A stretch of DNA of 46,102 nucleotides from Cyanobacteriota bacterium (lineage in GTDB: Bacteria; Cyanobacteriota; Vampirovibrionia; LMEP-6097), in assembly GCA_027618255.1 (NCBI GenBank), contig JAQCFG010000009.1, positions 1 through 46,102 of the forward strand, in the 5' to 3' direction. The notes under the pieces were generated by a model that was not told the origin of the DNA, ran no database searches, and was given only the letters and a program-made list of their open reading frames with translations. The translations under genes and the position numbers were made by a program. This document shows positions 16,171 through 23,744 of this stretch, piece after piece; within the stretch, counting starts at the first letter, position 1; every line of letters begins with the position of its first letter.

Positions 16171-17166
16171 TTATGGTTTCAAAAGAACTATATTGTGATA
16201 ACCAATAAAACTAAGTTCAGCAGCACCAGTCATAAAGATAGTCTCAGCCACAGAATCCCAGCGAATAACCAAAGTGCCGCCAGGCAGCTCCACTTCTATA
16301 TCAGTATCTTTTTGGACATGTCCTCTCAAAACAGCAGAGACTACAGTCGCGCAAGCACCAGTACCGCAAGCCTCGGTAAAACCACAACCTCGTTCCCAAA
16401 CTACTAGCTTGATCTTGGTTGGACTAATAATTTGAGCAAACTCTACATTAGTTTTTTGCGGGAAGTTCTTATGAGTCTCGATCTCTGGACCATGAGCTTT
16501 AACAGCTTCAATATCCTCAACAAAAGTGATTGCATGGGGATTGCCCATAGAAATAAAGTCATAGTCAAATCTTACCTGCAAAGACCCATCTGCTGCGTTA
16601 CGCTCATCCTGACCAGTCATCATCGACGGCTCAGTCAACTCAGCCTGATCAGAATTTCGCAAGCCTTGCATATGAGCCTTTTCAGGCAAGATTCCCAAGT
16701 CATCCAATAAAAGCGAAAGCCCTTCCTCTATAGACCTTGCAGCTCCCATATCAACTCTGACCATCTCATTATCAAGTAACTCAAGTCCAATATCACCAGC
16801 CAAAGTCTCTAACTTAAAACTAGTCTCTTCGCCACTAAGCCCATGTTCATAAATATATTTTGCAGCGCAACGCACACCATTGCCGCACATCTCAGCGATA
16901 GTCCCATCAGAGTTATAGAATCTCCAAGAGCGAATAGCATGTTCAGATTCTTTAACTTGATCAATAATTATCAAACCATCAGCACCAATACCACGATTGC
17001 GATCACAGATCTTACGCGTCAAAGCAGTCTCGTAATCGACATTAGAGTCAGTAGGCAAGTGACTAGCGTTAACAATGACAAAATCATTGCCCAATCCATG
17101 CATTTTTTCAAATGGCATTAAGTAGCTAGTACCTTGTTTATATTTTTCTTCTGCGAGGCCTTCCAT
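16171..17166 (-). CDS. dapF: Diaminopimelate epimerase with an in-frame family A element
   Basis: Interconverts LL- and meso-diaminopimelate for lysine and peptidoglycan synthesis. Catalytic cysteines are seen in MCGNGVRCAAKY (about residue 94) and ACGTGACATVV (about 267); KMHGLGNDFVIV and ISMGNPHAITFV are also present. At 331 aa it exceeds the usual ~275-280. About 40 residues (159-199) are encoded by a family A element, including LTEPSMMTGQDERNAADGSL, placed just before the strand leading into FISMGNPHA, where most homologues have only a short loop. The frame is kept. Another ~16 N-terminal residues come from the start at 17166, chosen because an extended -10 is 9 nt upstream; MPFEKMHGLGN at 17118 is the family-like alternative. 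It follows the MnmC-type gene with a 15-bp gap. Confidence 0.92.
   Translation of the reverse strand: MEGLAEEKYKQGTSYLMPFEKMHGLGNDFVIVNASHLPTDSNVDYETALTRKICDRNRGIGADGLIIIDQVKESEHAIRSWRFYNSDGTIAEMCGNGVRCAAKYIYEHGLSGEETSFKLETLAGDIGLELLDNEMVRVDMGAARSIEEGLSLLLDDLGILPEKAHMQGLRNSDQAELTEPSMMTGQDERNAADGSLQVRFDYDFISMGNPHAITFVEDIEAVKAHGPEIETHKNFPQKTNVEFAQIISPTKIKLVVWERGCGFTEACGTGACATVVSAVLRGHVQKDTDIEVELPGGTLVIRWDSVAETIFMTGAAELSFIGYHNIVLLKP
16571..16690 (-). repeat. Family A palindromic element, copy A2, inside dapF
   Basis: Exactly 120 bp. The outer stem CTTaCCTGcAAAG (16571-16583) pairs with CTTTtCAGGcAAG (16678-16690). The inner variable stem CTGATCAG pairs with CTGGTCAG. Conserved loops TTGACTGAGCCGTCGATGATG and GATGAGCGTAACGCAG are on the minus strand, so the element is co-oriented with dapF and read in the same frame as in otsB. 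Confidence 0.9.
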
Positions 17167-17175
17167 TTGCATCAA

Positions 17176-17184
17176 ATTGTATCA
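17176..17184 (-). promoter_or_regulatory. Extended -10 (TGATACAAT) of dapF
   Basis: TG-A-TACAAT on the minus strand ends 9 nt before the ATG at 17166, overlapping the stop of the upstream methyltransferase gene (17182). Confidence 0.5.
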
Positions 17185-17853
17185 CGCTTGCTTCTGAGCT
17201 AAAACCCCACCATCACGCCTGCCGCACTTCGGTCCTTCAAAAAGCTTACAACCAGCATTGGCAAAAGCATCCTTGGCAACACGACTAGAACTATATGTAG
17301 AAATCAAGGCTCCTGGTTTAGCCTTCGTGACAAGCTTGGCTACAAGATCTTGCTCCCAAAGCCAAGGACAAACCTTGGGACTAAACGGATCAAAGAAAAT
17401 CGCATCATAGTAATTCTTCTCAAGTTTTTCAATACTAACTCGTGCGTCATCCAATAAAAGCTCAAGACTATAATTTCGGGTTTCAACTTTCAAGCTATCA
17501 GCGAGCTTGGCAAAATCCTTCATCACAACTTGCATCTCTGCTGGGAAATCTATCTTTGCAATCTCTTGGATAATTTCAATATCATTTTCAAGTCCAGTAA
17601 TTTCGATTTTGATTTCTGGATTCACTTTGAGAGCTTCAATAATTGCAACAGCCGAGTTGTAACCAAGACCAAAACAAAAATCTAAGATCTTCAACTCATT
17701 AGAAACAAGAGCCAGTTCTTTAATACGGCAAGCCTGCACATGTTTCTCAAGAGCTTCTGTGTAAGCGCCATAGCGAGAATGATATGATTCTTGAAACTCT
17801 TGATTAAAAAAGCTAATAGAGCCATCTGCTGTTTTTTCTTGATTGAGCTTCAT
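17182..17853 (-). CDS. MnmC-type tRNA methyltransferase domain protein (MnmD-like)
   Basis: A 223-aa SAM-dependent methyltransferase of the MnmC N-terminal-domain (DUF752) type, which completes the mnm5 modification of U34 in tRNA. Family phrases: 'ADGSISFFNQEFQESYHSRYGAYTEA', 'LDFCFGLGYNSA' (SAM-binding loop), 'YDAIFFDPFSPKVCPWLW' (catalytic region) and 'LISTYSSSRVAKDAFANAGCKL'. It lacks the FAD oxidase half of E. coli MnmC, as in stand-alone MnmD proteins. Start at 17853 (MKLNQEKTADGS) is chosen because an extended -10 (TGCTACAAT) lies exactly 7 nt upstream; the longer start at 17892 adds residues unlike the family. Divergent from otsB. Confidence 0.85.
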   Translation of the reverse strand: MKLNQEKTADGSISFFNQEFQESYHSRYGAYTEALEKHVQACRIKELALVSNELKILDFCFGLGYNSAVAIIEALKVNPEIKIEITGLENDIEIIQEIAKIDFPAEMQVVMKDFAKLADSLKVETRNYSLELLLDDARVSIEKLEKNYYDAIFFDPFSPKVCPWLWEQDLVAKLVTKAKPGALISTYSSSRVAKDAFANAGCKLFEGPKCGRRDGGVLAQKQA

Positions 17854-17860
17854 CTTCACA

Positions 17861-17869
17861 ATTGTAGCA
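17861..17869 (-). promoter_or_regulatory. Extended -10 (TGCTACAAT) of the MnmC-type gene
   Basis: TG-C-TACAAT on the minus strand, 7 nt before the ATG at 17853. This decides the start codon. Confidence 0.6.
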
Positions 17870-17906
17870 AGTGCAGTCATTGCCAGTTCCACATCTAGCT
17901 TGCCAA

Positions 17907-17915
17907 TGTTATGCT
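17907..17915 (+). promoter_or_regulatory. Extended -10 (TGTTATGCT) of otsB
   Basis: TG-T-TATGCT is followed by 7 nt and then the ATG at 17923. It supports the second of two in-frame ATGs as the start. Confidence 0.5.
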
Positions 17916-17922
17916 TAGATCA

Positions 17923-18789
17923 ATGCAAGAACTCACTCAGCAACTCTTCCAAGACCTACTCAGCAAACAAAACAAAATAGCCTTTTGTTTTGATTACGAC
18001 GGTACCCTCGTTGAGCTTGCCAAAGAAAACATAGTTCACGCAGCGCTATTCCCGCAGTCAACAGCGCAGCTACTTAATGAACTTGCCAAGAAAGCTCCAG
18101 TGGCAATTATTACCGGTAGAGAACTCAAGAACCTTAAAGCCCTACTCAATAATCAATTAGATCCTGCCATTCATCTCTATGGTACTCATGGTGTTGAAAT
18201 GGGAAAAGATAGTGAGGATGATCAATACTTAGAGCATCTCAATACAATCAGGACGATCTTTAGTGAAGATCCAGATATTGAATTTGAACAAAAAAGAATC
18301 TCAATTACTATTCATTATTTAAATCATCCTCAGCCGCAAGACTTACTAAATAAATTACGAGAGCTTGCAAAAAGCTACAGCTCGATTTTTCGTATTCAGG
18401 AAGGTAGAGACTTTTTTGAATTCCTGCCGATCAATATTAACAAGGGAATGGCAATCCTCGATGTCGCCAAGAAACACCCAGGCTATTTTCTGCTTTATTT
18501 TGGTGATGACTTAACTGATATTTATGCCTTTAAAGAAGTCAATAAGCTTGGTGGCTTATCTTGCCAGGTATCTAAGCGTATTACGAACTGGTGCGAAAAG
18601 CTTTCAGATACAAGGCTTGCGAATCCCTTGGTGACTGAGTTGACTGAGCCGTCGATGATGGCGCCAAAGGATGAGCGTAACGCAGTAGATGAGGCTTTGC
18701 GTACTGGTTCGAAAAATGGTCAAGCTGGGTATCTTATTAATAAGGTCATTGATTTACACCAGCTAATAGCTTGCTATCTGGATCAATAG
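17923..18789 (+). CDS. otsB: Trehalose-6-phosphate phosphatase with an in-frame family A element
   Basis: HAD-superfamily phosphatase that releases trehalose from trehalose 6-phosphate. Visible: FDYDGTLVEL (nucleophile Asp), VAIITGREL, LYGTHGVEM, 'FFEFLPININKGMAI' (catalytic Lys) and 'YFGDDLTDIYAFK' (Mg ligands). About residues 221-262 come from a family A element (LTEPSMMAPKDERNAVDEAL), placed near the C-terminus between 'GLSCQVSKR' and the final 'AGYLINKVIDLHQLI'. The frame stays open and the HAD motifs are untouched, so the protein is probably active. No otsA (synthase) gene is in the window. The upstream ATG at 17911 is an alternative start. pilB follows after 24 bp. Confidence 0.9.
   Translation: MQELTQQLFQDLLSKQNKIAFCFDYDGTLVELAKENIVHAALFPQSTAQLLNELAKKAPVAIITGRELKNLKALLNNQLDPAIHLYGTHGVEMGKDSEDDQYLEHLNTIRTIFSEDPDIEFEQKRISITIHYLNHPQPQDLLNKLRELAKSYSSIFRIQEGRDFFEFLPININKGMAILDVAKKHPGYFLLYFGDDLTDIYAFKEVNKLGGLSCQVSKRITNWCEKLSDTRLANPLVTELTEPSMMAPKDERNAVDEALRTGSKNGQAGYLINKVIDLHQLIACYLDQ
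18585..18710 (+). repeat. Family A palindromic element, copy A3, inside otsB
   Basis: 126 bp (42 codons). The outer arms GAACTGGTGCGAAAAGC (18585-18601) and GCTTTGCGTACTGGTTC (18694-18710) pair with G-U wobbles and a few mismatches. The inner variable stem CCCTTGGTG pairs with CGCCAAAGG. Conserved loops CAAGGCTTGCGAA, TTGACTGAGCCGTCGATGATG and GATGAGCGTAACGCAG are present in the same orientation and frame as the gene. Confidence 0.88.
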
Positions 18790-18813
18790 ACTGGCCGCAA
18801 CTAGGAAATCACC

Positions 18814-20421
18814 ATGAGTACGACAACTAAAGAACTTAAAGAGCTTTCAGCTTATCAATTACTACAACGCAATAAGGCTTCACTCAAAGAAGCATTACAA
18901 CTTTTAATCAATGCCAAGCGCGAACTTAATCCTGAATTTCTAGATCAAAATTTAATCAACTCAATGAAAGCTGGCTGGCCCAAAGACCAAGCACTGCCTT
19001 TGCTTTTTTCACAAAACCAATTGTATGTAGCCTGCTCAGAAGTCGCAGAAGCTGAGCTAGCAAGCAAGCTCAAAACCTTAGCTGGAAGTTCCGAGCTCAA
19101 ATTAATTAAAATAAACCAACGTAGTTGGGACTTCGTGCAAAATCAAGACAAAGCTGGTGGAGCAAACAATGGTGGTAAAGCAACTGGACAACTAGGCGCT
19201 CACTTAACACAATCTCTTGCGGCAATTCCAGAAGTCAAAATCAGTGCTACCGATGAAAATTCAATTGGGAACGAAGTTCGCAGAATATTACTAGATGCAG
19301 CCTCCAGTGGTGCCTCTGATATTCACTGGGAGCCTTACGAGAACGTACTGATAGTCAGGTTTAGAATCGATGGTGTCTTGAATGATATTTGCAAATATAA
19401 ATGTGATCCGCAGAATGATTACCGCAAAATTATTTTAGCTCGTATCAAAATTATTGCCGACCTCAATATTGCTGAAGCGAGAATACCCCAAGATGGTAGA
19501 GTAACAGAAATCATCAACGGATCAAAACTAGACTTGCGTGTTTCAACGCTACCAACTCTTCACGGTGAAAAATGCGTTGTACGTTTATTACCTCACGATA
19601 ATTCATTTCTTGAACTTAGTGATCTTGGTATGCCGCAATCAATTATTCCTGATTTTGAATCATGGCTAACTATGTCACAGGGCATGGTTTTAATTACTGG
19701 ACCAACTGGTTCAGGGAAAACCAGTACTCTCTACACTAGCTTGGCAAAATTAATTGACACTACCAAAAACGTAGTAACCGTCGAAGACCCAGTAGAGTTT
19801 CAGCTAGCAAGAGTAAATCAAGTACAAGTAAACGTCAAAGCCGGTCTTACATTTGCAGCTGGTCTTCGTAGTATCCTCAGACAGGATCCGGATATCGTGA
19901 TGATTGGTGAGATTCGTGATAAAGAAACCGCTGAAATTGCAATCAAAGCCGCTCTTACTGGTCACTTAGTTTTAAGTACACTGCATACCAATGATGCACC
20001 GAGTACCATTACTCGTTTGATTGACATGGGAATACCTCCTTACCTTGTATCAAGTGCCCTGGTTGGTGTTATGGCCCAAAGACTCCTGCGCCGAGTCTGC
20101 TCTCACTGCAATTATGAATATCAATCAACAGAAGAAGAGAATACTCAATTAGGTATTAGCGAATCGGTTAATTTGGCTAAGGCTAAGGGTTGTCAAAATT
20201 GTAATAATACAGGATACTCAGGTAGAGAGGGTATCTTTGAAATGATGCCGCTAACCGAAGAAATGAAACAAGTTATTTCTAAAGGAGTCGACGTTGAAGT
20301 ACTCAATCGCTCCATGACAGAAATGGGTATGCCTACTCTTTATAGCGCTGCAGTGATAAAAGTCCTCGAAAAGAAAACTACAGTAGAGGAATTAATGAGG
20401 GTAGTACCTCCAACAAGATAA
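18814..20421 (+). CDS. pilB: Type IV pilus / type II secretion assembly ATPase (PilB/GspE family)
   Basis: Cytoplasmic hexameric ATPase that powers pilus extension or type II secretion. The N-terminal ~130 residues are an MshEN-like domain. Then come 'SGASDIHWEPYENVLIVRFR', Walker A 'ITGPTGSGKTSTLY' (about 295), the Asp box around 'TVEDPVEF', Walker B 'DPDIVMIGEIRD', the His box 'GHLVLSTLHTNDAPSTI', and a zinc-binding tetracysteine CSHC...CQNC before 'GREGIFEMMPL'. The 535-aa length is typical. A Shine-Dalgarno AGGAAA precedes the ATG, unlike leaderless neighbours. The next gene, 18 bp downstream, encodes a PilP-like membrane protein, supporting a pilus/secretion role. pilC, pilT and pilin genes are not in the window. 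Confidence 0.92.
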   Translation: MSTTTKELKELSAYQLLQRNKASLKEALQLLINAKRELNPEFLDQNLINSMKAGWPKDQALPLLFSQNQLYVACSEVAEAELASKLKTLAGSSELKLIKINQRSWDFVQNQDKAGGANNGGKATGQLGAHLTQSLAAIPEVKISATDENSIGNEVRRILLDAASSGASDIHWEPYENVLIVRFRIDGVLNDICKYKCDPQNDYRKIILARIKIIADLNIAEARIPQDGRVTEIINGSKLDLRVSTLPTLHGEKCVVRLLPHDNSFLELSDLGMPQSIIPDFESWLTMSQGMVLITGPTGSGKTSTLYTSLAKLIDTTKNVVTVEDPVEFQLARVNQVQVNVKAGLTFAAGLRSILRQDPDIVMIGEIRDKETAEIAIKAALTGHLVLSTLHTNDAPSTITRLIDMGIPPYLVSSALVGVMAQRLLRRVCSHCNYEYQSTEEENTQLGISESVNLAKAKGCQNCNNTGYSGREGIFEMMPLTEEMKQVISKGVDVEVLNRSMTEMGMPTLYSAAVIKVLEKKTTVEELMRVVPPTR

Positions 20422-20439
20422 GCGGGTCAGTTTAACTGA

Positions 20440-21861
20440 ATGGTAGACGATAAAAATTCCGACGATAAACCGTCATTTTTTGACTTCTCAGACGATGAGG
20501 CTAGATCTTGGCCGCCTGCTGACTCGCATCCAACTGAGGACGACAGCGAAACCGAAGATATTGAAGAAACTACAATTGAAGCAGAACTTCCGAGCATCCA
20601 AACAGCTAGTTCTGAACCTGAAGAATTCAATGTTGAAGATTTATTCTCTGATGACTTAGAAGAAGTTGCAGAAGCTGAACCAGAAGCTGAACCTAGCCCA
20701 ATCACAGCAACAGAAGCCAGTACCGAAGATGATGATGAAGATCTCTTCCCTGATTTTGAACCAATCAAAAAAATAGAAACTGAAACCGATTTTGATCTCA
20801 CAGCTAATAAACATGATCAAGAAGAAGATCTTGACGATGAAATTGAACTAATTACAGATCCTTTAGTGGATAGTCTTACAGAAGATCTTGACGAGTTTGG
20901 TTTTGATGAAGAGCCAGAAACTACAATCCAAATTAATAGTAAAGAACTCCATCAAGAAAGTGTTGATGCTTTGTACAACGACTACTCAGCAAAAGCAGAA
21001 GCCGAACCAATTATAATAGAAGAAACAAAAACTCTTCCGTTCCGTACTTTTACGACCTATGATTACAGCGAAAGTGGCATAAGTCAAACTGATTTAAATG
21101 ACGAAGAAGAAGACAAACCAGGCCTTAACAAAAATGTACTTATACTACTTGCCGTCTTTGTCATAATTGGTGGTTGGTACGGATTTAAGACTATTTTCTC
21201 AAGAGACCTCAATGCCAACAAAGGTCGTGAACGTCAGAGCAAACCTAAAAAACAAAAATCATTAATGCTAGCTGAAAAAATAAAAATCCCAGTGTGGGAC
21301 TTAAGTAGCCAAGAATTTTCAAGTGTGGCAAACGAAAATACCCTTGTCCAAGATATTTTCTATCAAGCTGGGCGAGCCAACCCTTTCTTATTACCAGATT
21401 CTGTTATTGCAGAAATGATGAGAGCTGCTGAGCTTGAATTAATCAATAAACAAAAGCCAAACACTTATCGAAGAACAGCATATCGTGCAACTCTAGTTGG
21501 TGTACTAACTTCAACTAAAAACACTATCGCTTTAGTTAATTACCAAGAAGCTGTCTTTGATGTACTTGAAGATACATCCAAAGACAAAATCATCAAACTT
21601 GCAACTAAAGCAATAGAAAAATCCAATGAAAACATTCAAGAGATGGTTGTTGGTTCTTATATCGGACCTTGGCAAATCAAAGAGATAGAAGCACCTGAGG
21701 ATGCATACGTTGAACCAAGAATCACCGTAGAAAATAATTTCCAAACAAAAATCATGAGCATGGGTAGAGCAATTGAGCTGGGTATCTTCGATGAAGATGG
21801 TAATCTAGACAACCTTGAAACATCTGGTGATGAAGTTTCTTTGGGTGAGTTTCCATTCTAG
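20440..21861 (+). CDS. Membrane-anchored protein with PilP-like C-terminal domain
   Basis: A 473-aa bitopic protein. The first ~225 residues are extremely acidic (D/E/S/T-rich, low complexity) and probably disordered in the cytoplasm. One transmembrane helix follows (about 228-250: LILLAVFVIIGGWYGF). The periplasmic part contains 'GRANPFLLPDSVI' and 'YRATLVGVLTSTKNTIALVNYQEAVFDV...VVGSYIGPWQIKEIE', which fits the PilP/GspC pattern (small beta domain with a leading NPF segment). Directly downstream of pilB, so it likely couples the inner-membrane pilus machine to the outer-membrane secretin. The long acidic N-terminus is unusual: PilP is normally a short lipoprotein. Convergent with adk, 2 bp apart. 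Confidence 0.6.
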   Translation: MVDDKNSDDKPSFFDFSDDEARSWPPADSHPTEDDSETEDIEETTIEAELPSIQTASSEPEEFNVEDLFSDDLEEVAEAEPEAEPSPITATEASTEDDDEDLFPDFEPIKKIETETDFDLTANKHDQEEDLDDEIELITDPLVDSLTEDLDEFGFDEEPETTIQINSKELHQESVDALYNDYSAKAEAEPIIIEETKTLPFRTFTTYDYSESGISQTDLNDEEEDKPGLNKNVLILLAVFVIIGGWYGFKTIFSRDLNANKGRERQSKPKKQKSLMLAEKIKIPVWDLSSQEFSSVANENTLVQDIFYQAGRANPFLLPDSVIAEMMRAAELELINKQKPNTYRRTAYRATLVGVLTSTKNTIALVNYQEAVFDVLEDTSKDKIIKLATKAIEKSNENIQEMVVGSYIGPWQIKEIEAPEDAYVEPRITVENNFQTKIMSMGRAIELGIFDEDGNLDNLETSGDEVSLGEFPF

Positions 21862-21863
21862 AA

Positions 21864-22508
21864 CTAAACTTTGAGTTTAATTGACTCTTCTAAATCAGCT
21901 AACACTTCTTCTGGTTTACGGCTTGCATCAATCTTAATTACTTGCGAACCATAAAACTGATTTAGTGGTCCACCTGTTTCTGCTTCATAGCCGCCCAATC
22001 GCTTGACAATAGCGTCAGGCATATCGTCTTTGCGTTGATATAAAGCTGAACCACAAAGATCGCATTTACCTTCTTCTTTAGGAGCATTAAATTTGGTATG
22101 AAAAACACCTTTGCATTTTTTCTTGTGATCATCAGCACACATGCGTCTACCAGCAAGTCTCTCTGTCAAAGCCGCTGAATCAACCTGAAGATCAAAAATA
22201 TAATCTAAGTTAGTATAAGTCGCCAAGAATTGTGCTTGACCTAAGGTACGCGGATAACCATCAAGAATAAAGGAATCCAAGTTACTAAGTTTGGCTTTAA
22301 CAATCTTGTTGACGATGTCATCAGAAACCAAAGCTCCAGATTCAACAATCGCTTTGACTTGATTACCAAGCTCAGAGCCAGATTTAATTTCACTACGAAT
22401 TAAATCACCTGTACTAAGATGTTCAATTCCAAATTTCTCAGCAAGCTTGGCTGATTGAGTGCCCTTACCTGAGCCCGCCGGTCCTAAAAATAGTATCTTT
22501 TTTGACAT
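21864..22508 (-). CDS. adk: Adenylate kinase
   Basis: AMP + ATP to 2 ADP; cytoplasmic. P-loop GPAGSGKGTQ (about 8-17), AMP-binding 'STGDLIRSEI' and 'FILDGYPRTLGQAQ', and the LID with four potential zinc ligands (RRMCADDHKKKC ... CDLCG) as in Gram-positive and many other zinc-type long adenylate kinases. Length 214 aa is standard. The start is supported by an extended -10 (TGTTATAAT) 9 nt upstream. The gene is monocistronic here, between the PilP-like gene (convergent) and queA. Confidence 0.97.
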   Translation of the reverse strand: MSKKILFLGPAGSGKGTQSAKLAEKFGIEHLSTGDLIRSEIKSGSELGNQVKAIVESGALVSDDIVNKIVKAKLSNLDSFILDGYPRTLGQAQFLATYTNLDYIFDLQVDSAALTERLAGRRMCADDHKKKCKGVFHTKFNAPKEEGKCDLCGSALYQRKDDMPDAIVKRLGGYEAETGGPLNQFYGSQVIKIDASRKPEEVLADLEESIKLKV

Positions 22509-22517
22509 GAACTGCTA

Positions 22518-22526
22518 ATTATAACA
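22518..22526 (-). promoter_or_regulatory. Extended -10 (TGTTATAAT) of adk
   Basis: TG-T-TATAAT on the minus strand, 9 nt before the adk ATG. A further hairpin (ACTCGG 22564-22569 with CCGAGT 22580-22585) lies upstream and downstream of queA; it has no U-tract. Confidence 0.6.
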
Positions 22527-22633
22527 AACTTGGAAGAGAAGATTTATTCCGAATGTAGTGAAAACTCGGTTGCTTGCAGCCGAGTAAGTCAAATTCATGG
22601 CAAAACTTTATATTTAGTTAAGTGTATTGACAA

Positions 22634-23641
22634 CTAAAGCAATAGGCAGACATCCCCATAACTATAGAACCTATATTTCTCTTGAATAGCTATCTGGTAA
22701 AGCTCTTGCACCTTCTCTAGTCCAATCAAAGCACTAATCAAAACAATCAAACTAGACTTCGGCAAATGGAAATTAGTAATCAATCCATCAATGATTTTAA
22801 ATTCAAAACCAGGACTAATAAATATATCAGTGGCGCCAGTAAGTTCACCAGTTCGTGCGACTGACTCTAAGACCCGAGTGGAAGTACTACCAACTGCAAT
22901 AATTCTTCTACCTTGTTTTTTAGCTTGAAGAATTTTGCTCCAAGTATTTTGACTAATAGAGTAATGCTCCAAATGCATTTTGTGCTCACTGACATTATCA
23001 ACTTTGATGGGAGCAAAAGTCCCAAGACCAACATGCAAAGTTAGTTCAGCTATTTCAATACCAGCAGCAACTAAACCTTGATCAATCTCATGGGTGAAAT
23101 GCAATCCAGCAGTAGGCGCAGCGACACTACCAGCCTCACGTGCATAAACAGTTTGATAACGCTGCTTGTCAAATTCTTCAGCATCACGTTTCATATAAGG
23201 AGGAATCGGCATCATGCCACAAGCATCAATTGCTAGATTGAACTTCTCTTCTGTTCCAAAATCCACCAATACATCATCGCCTTGACGCTCAATAAAAATC
23301 TCTTGATTATTGTCTAAAAAATATCGACGACCTGCTTTAATACGTTTGGCATTTCCAGCCAAGGCCTTATAGCTTGACTTGGTGATAGGATCCAAAAGCA
23401 AAATCTCTAGCTTAGAACCAGTATCAGTATCCACCACAAAACGAGCAGCAAGCACTCGACTGTTGTTTCTCACGATCAAATCACCTGGCTTCAAAATAGA
23501 CAGAATATCAATAAACTTTTTATGCTCCAGTGAATCTGTATTACAAGAATAATGCAATAAACGAGACTGATCCCGACGCTCCAATGGGTAGCTTGCTATT
23601 AGCTGCTCAGGTAAATCAAAATTAAAGTCTTCAAGCTTCAT
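22634..23641 (-). CDS. queA: S-adenosylmethionine:tRNA ribosyltransferase-isomerase
   Basis: Transfers and isomerises the ribosyl moiety of SAM onto preQ1-tRNA, giving epoxyqueuosine at the wobble position. Recognised from 'MKLEDFNFDLPEQLIASYPLERRDQSRLL' at the N-terminus (written here only in part as family phrase), 'GSVAAPTAGLHFT', 'ELTLHVGLGTFAPI', 'RIIAVGSTSTRVLES' and the end 'FYSYGDVCLL'. About 335 aa, usual for the family. The start is taken as MKLEDF at 23641. An in-frame ATG 18 nt upstream (MSGYDP) and a far upstream one are less likely. The start codon lies inside one arm of a 36-bp perfect inverted repeat shared with the divergent glycosyltransferase gene. Confidence 0.95.
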   Translation of the reverse strand: MKLEDFNFDLPEQLIASYPLERRDQSRLLHYSCNTDSLEHKKFIDILSILKPGDLIVRNNSRVLAARFVVDTDTGSKLEILLLDPITKSSYKALAGNAKRIKAGRRYFLDNNQEIFIERQGDDVLVDFGTEEKFNLAIDACGMMPIPPYMKRDAEEFDKQRYQTVYAREAGSVAAPTAGLHFTHEIDQGLVAAGIEIAELTLHVGLGTFAPIKVDNVSEHKMHLEHYSISQNTWSKILQAKKQGRRIIAVGSTSTRVLESVARTGELTGATDIFISPGFEFKIIDGLITNFHLPKSSLIVLISALIGLEKVQELYQIAIQEKYRFYSYGDVCLLL

Positions 23642-23744
23642 AGGGTCGTATCCGGACATCGGACATTTACTCGATAATATACTATACTTAAGCCAAAGAT
23701 CGACATAAAAATGTCCGATGTCCGGATACGACCCTATGAAGCTT
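23633..23744. repeat. Perfect 36-bp inverted repeat spanning the starts of queA and the glycosyltransferase gene
   Basis: Arm 23633-23668 is the exact reverse complement of arm 23709-23744, with a 40-bp AT-rich spacer. Each arm ends just after the ATGAAGCTT of one gene, so both genes begin MKL and both transcripts carry the same leader. Each leader also contains ATGTCCGATGTCC... encoding the same 11-codon frame MSDVRIRPYEA, stopping at TGA (queA side) or TAG (other side). Confidence 0.97.
23674..23679 (-). promoter_or_regulatory. -10-like box (TATTAT) in the spacer, reading toward queA
   Basis: TATTAT on the minus strand lies 7 nt before the ATG of the 11-codon upstream frame. The spacer also carries TATACT-like sequences on the plus strand. 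A bidirectional promoter is likely. Confidence 0.4.

Noticed and set aside
16171-18789. DapF and OtsB as pseudogenes because of their extra segments
   Set aside because: Both keep the frame and all catalytic motifs; insert lengths are 120 and 126 bp, multiples of three.
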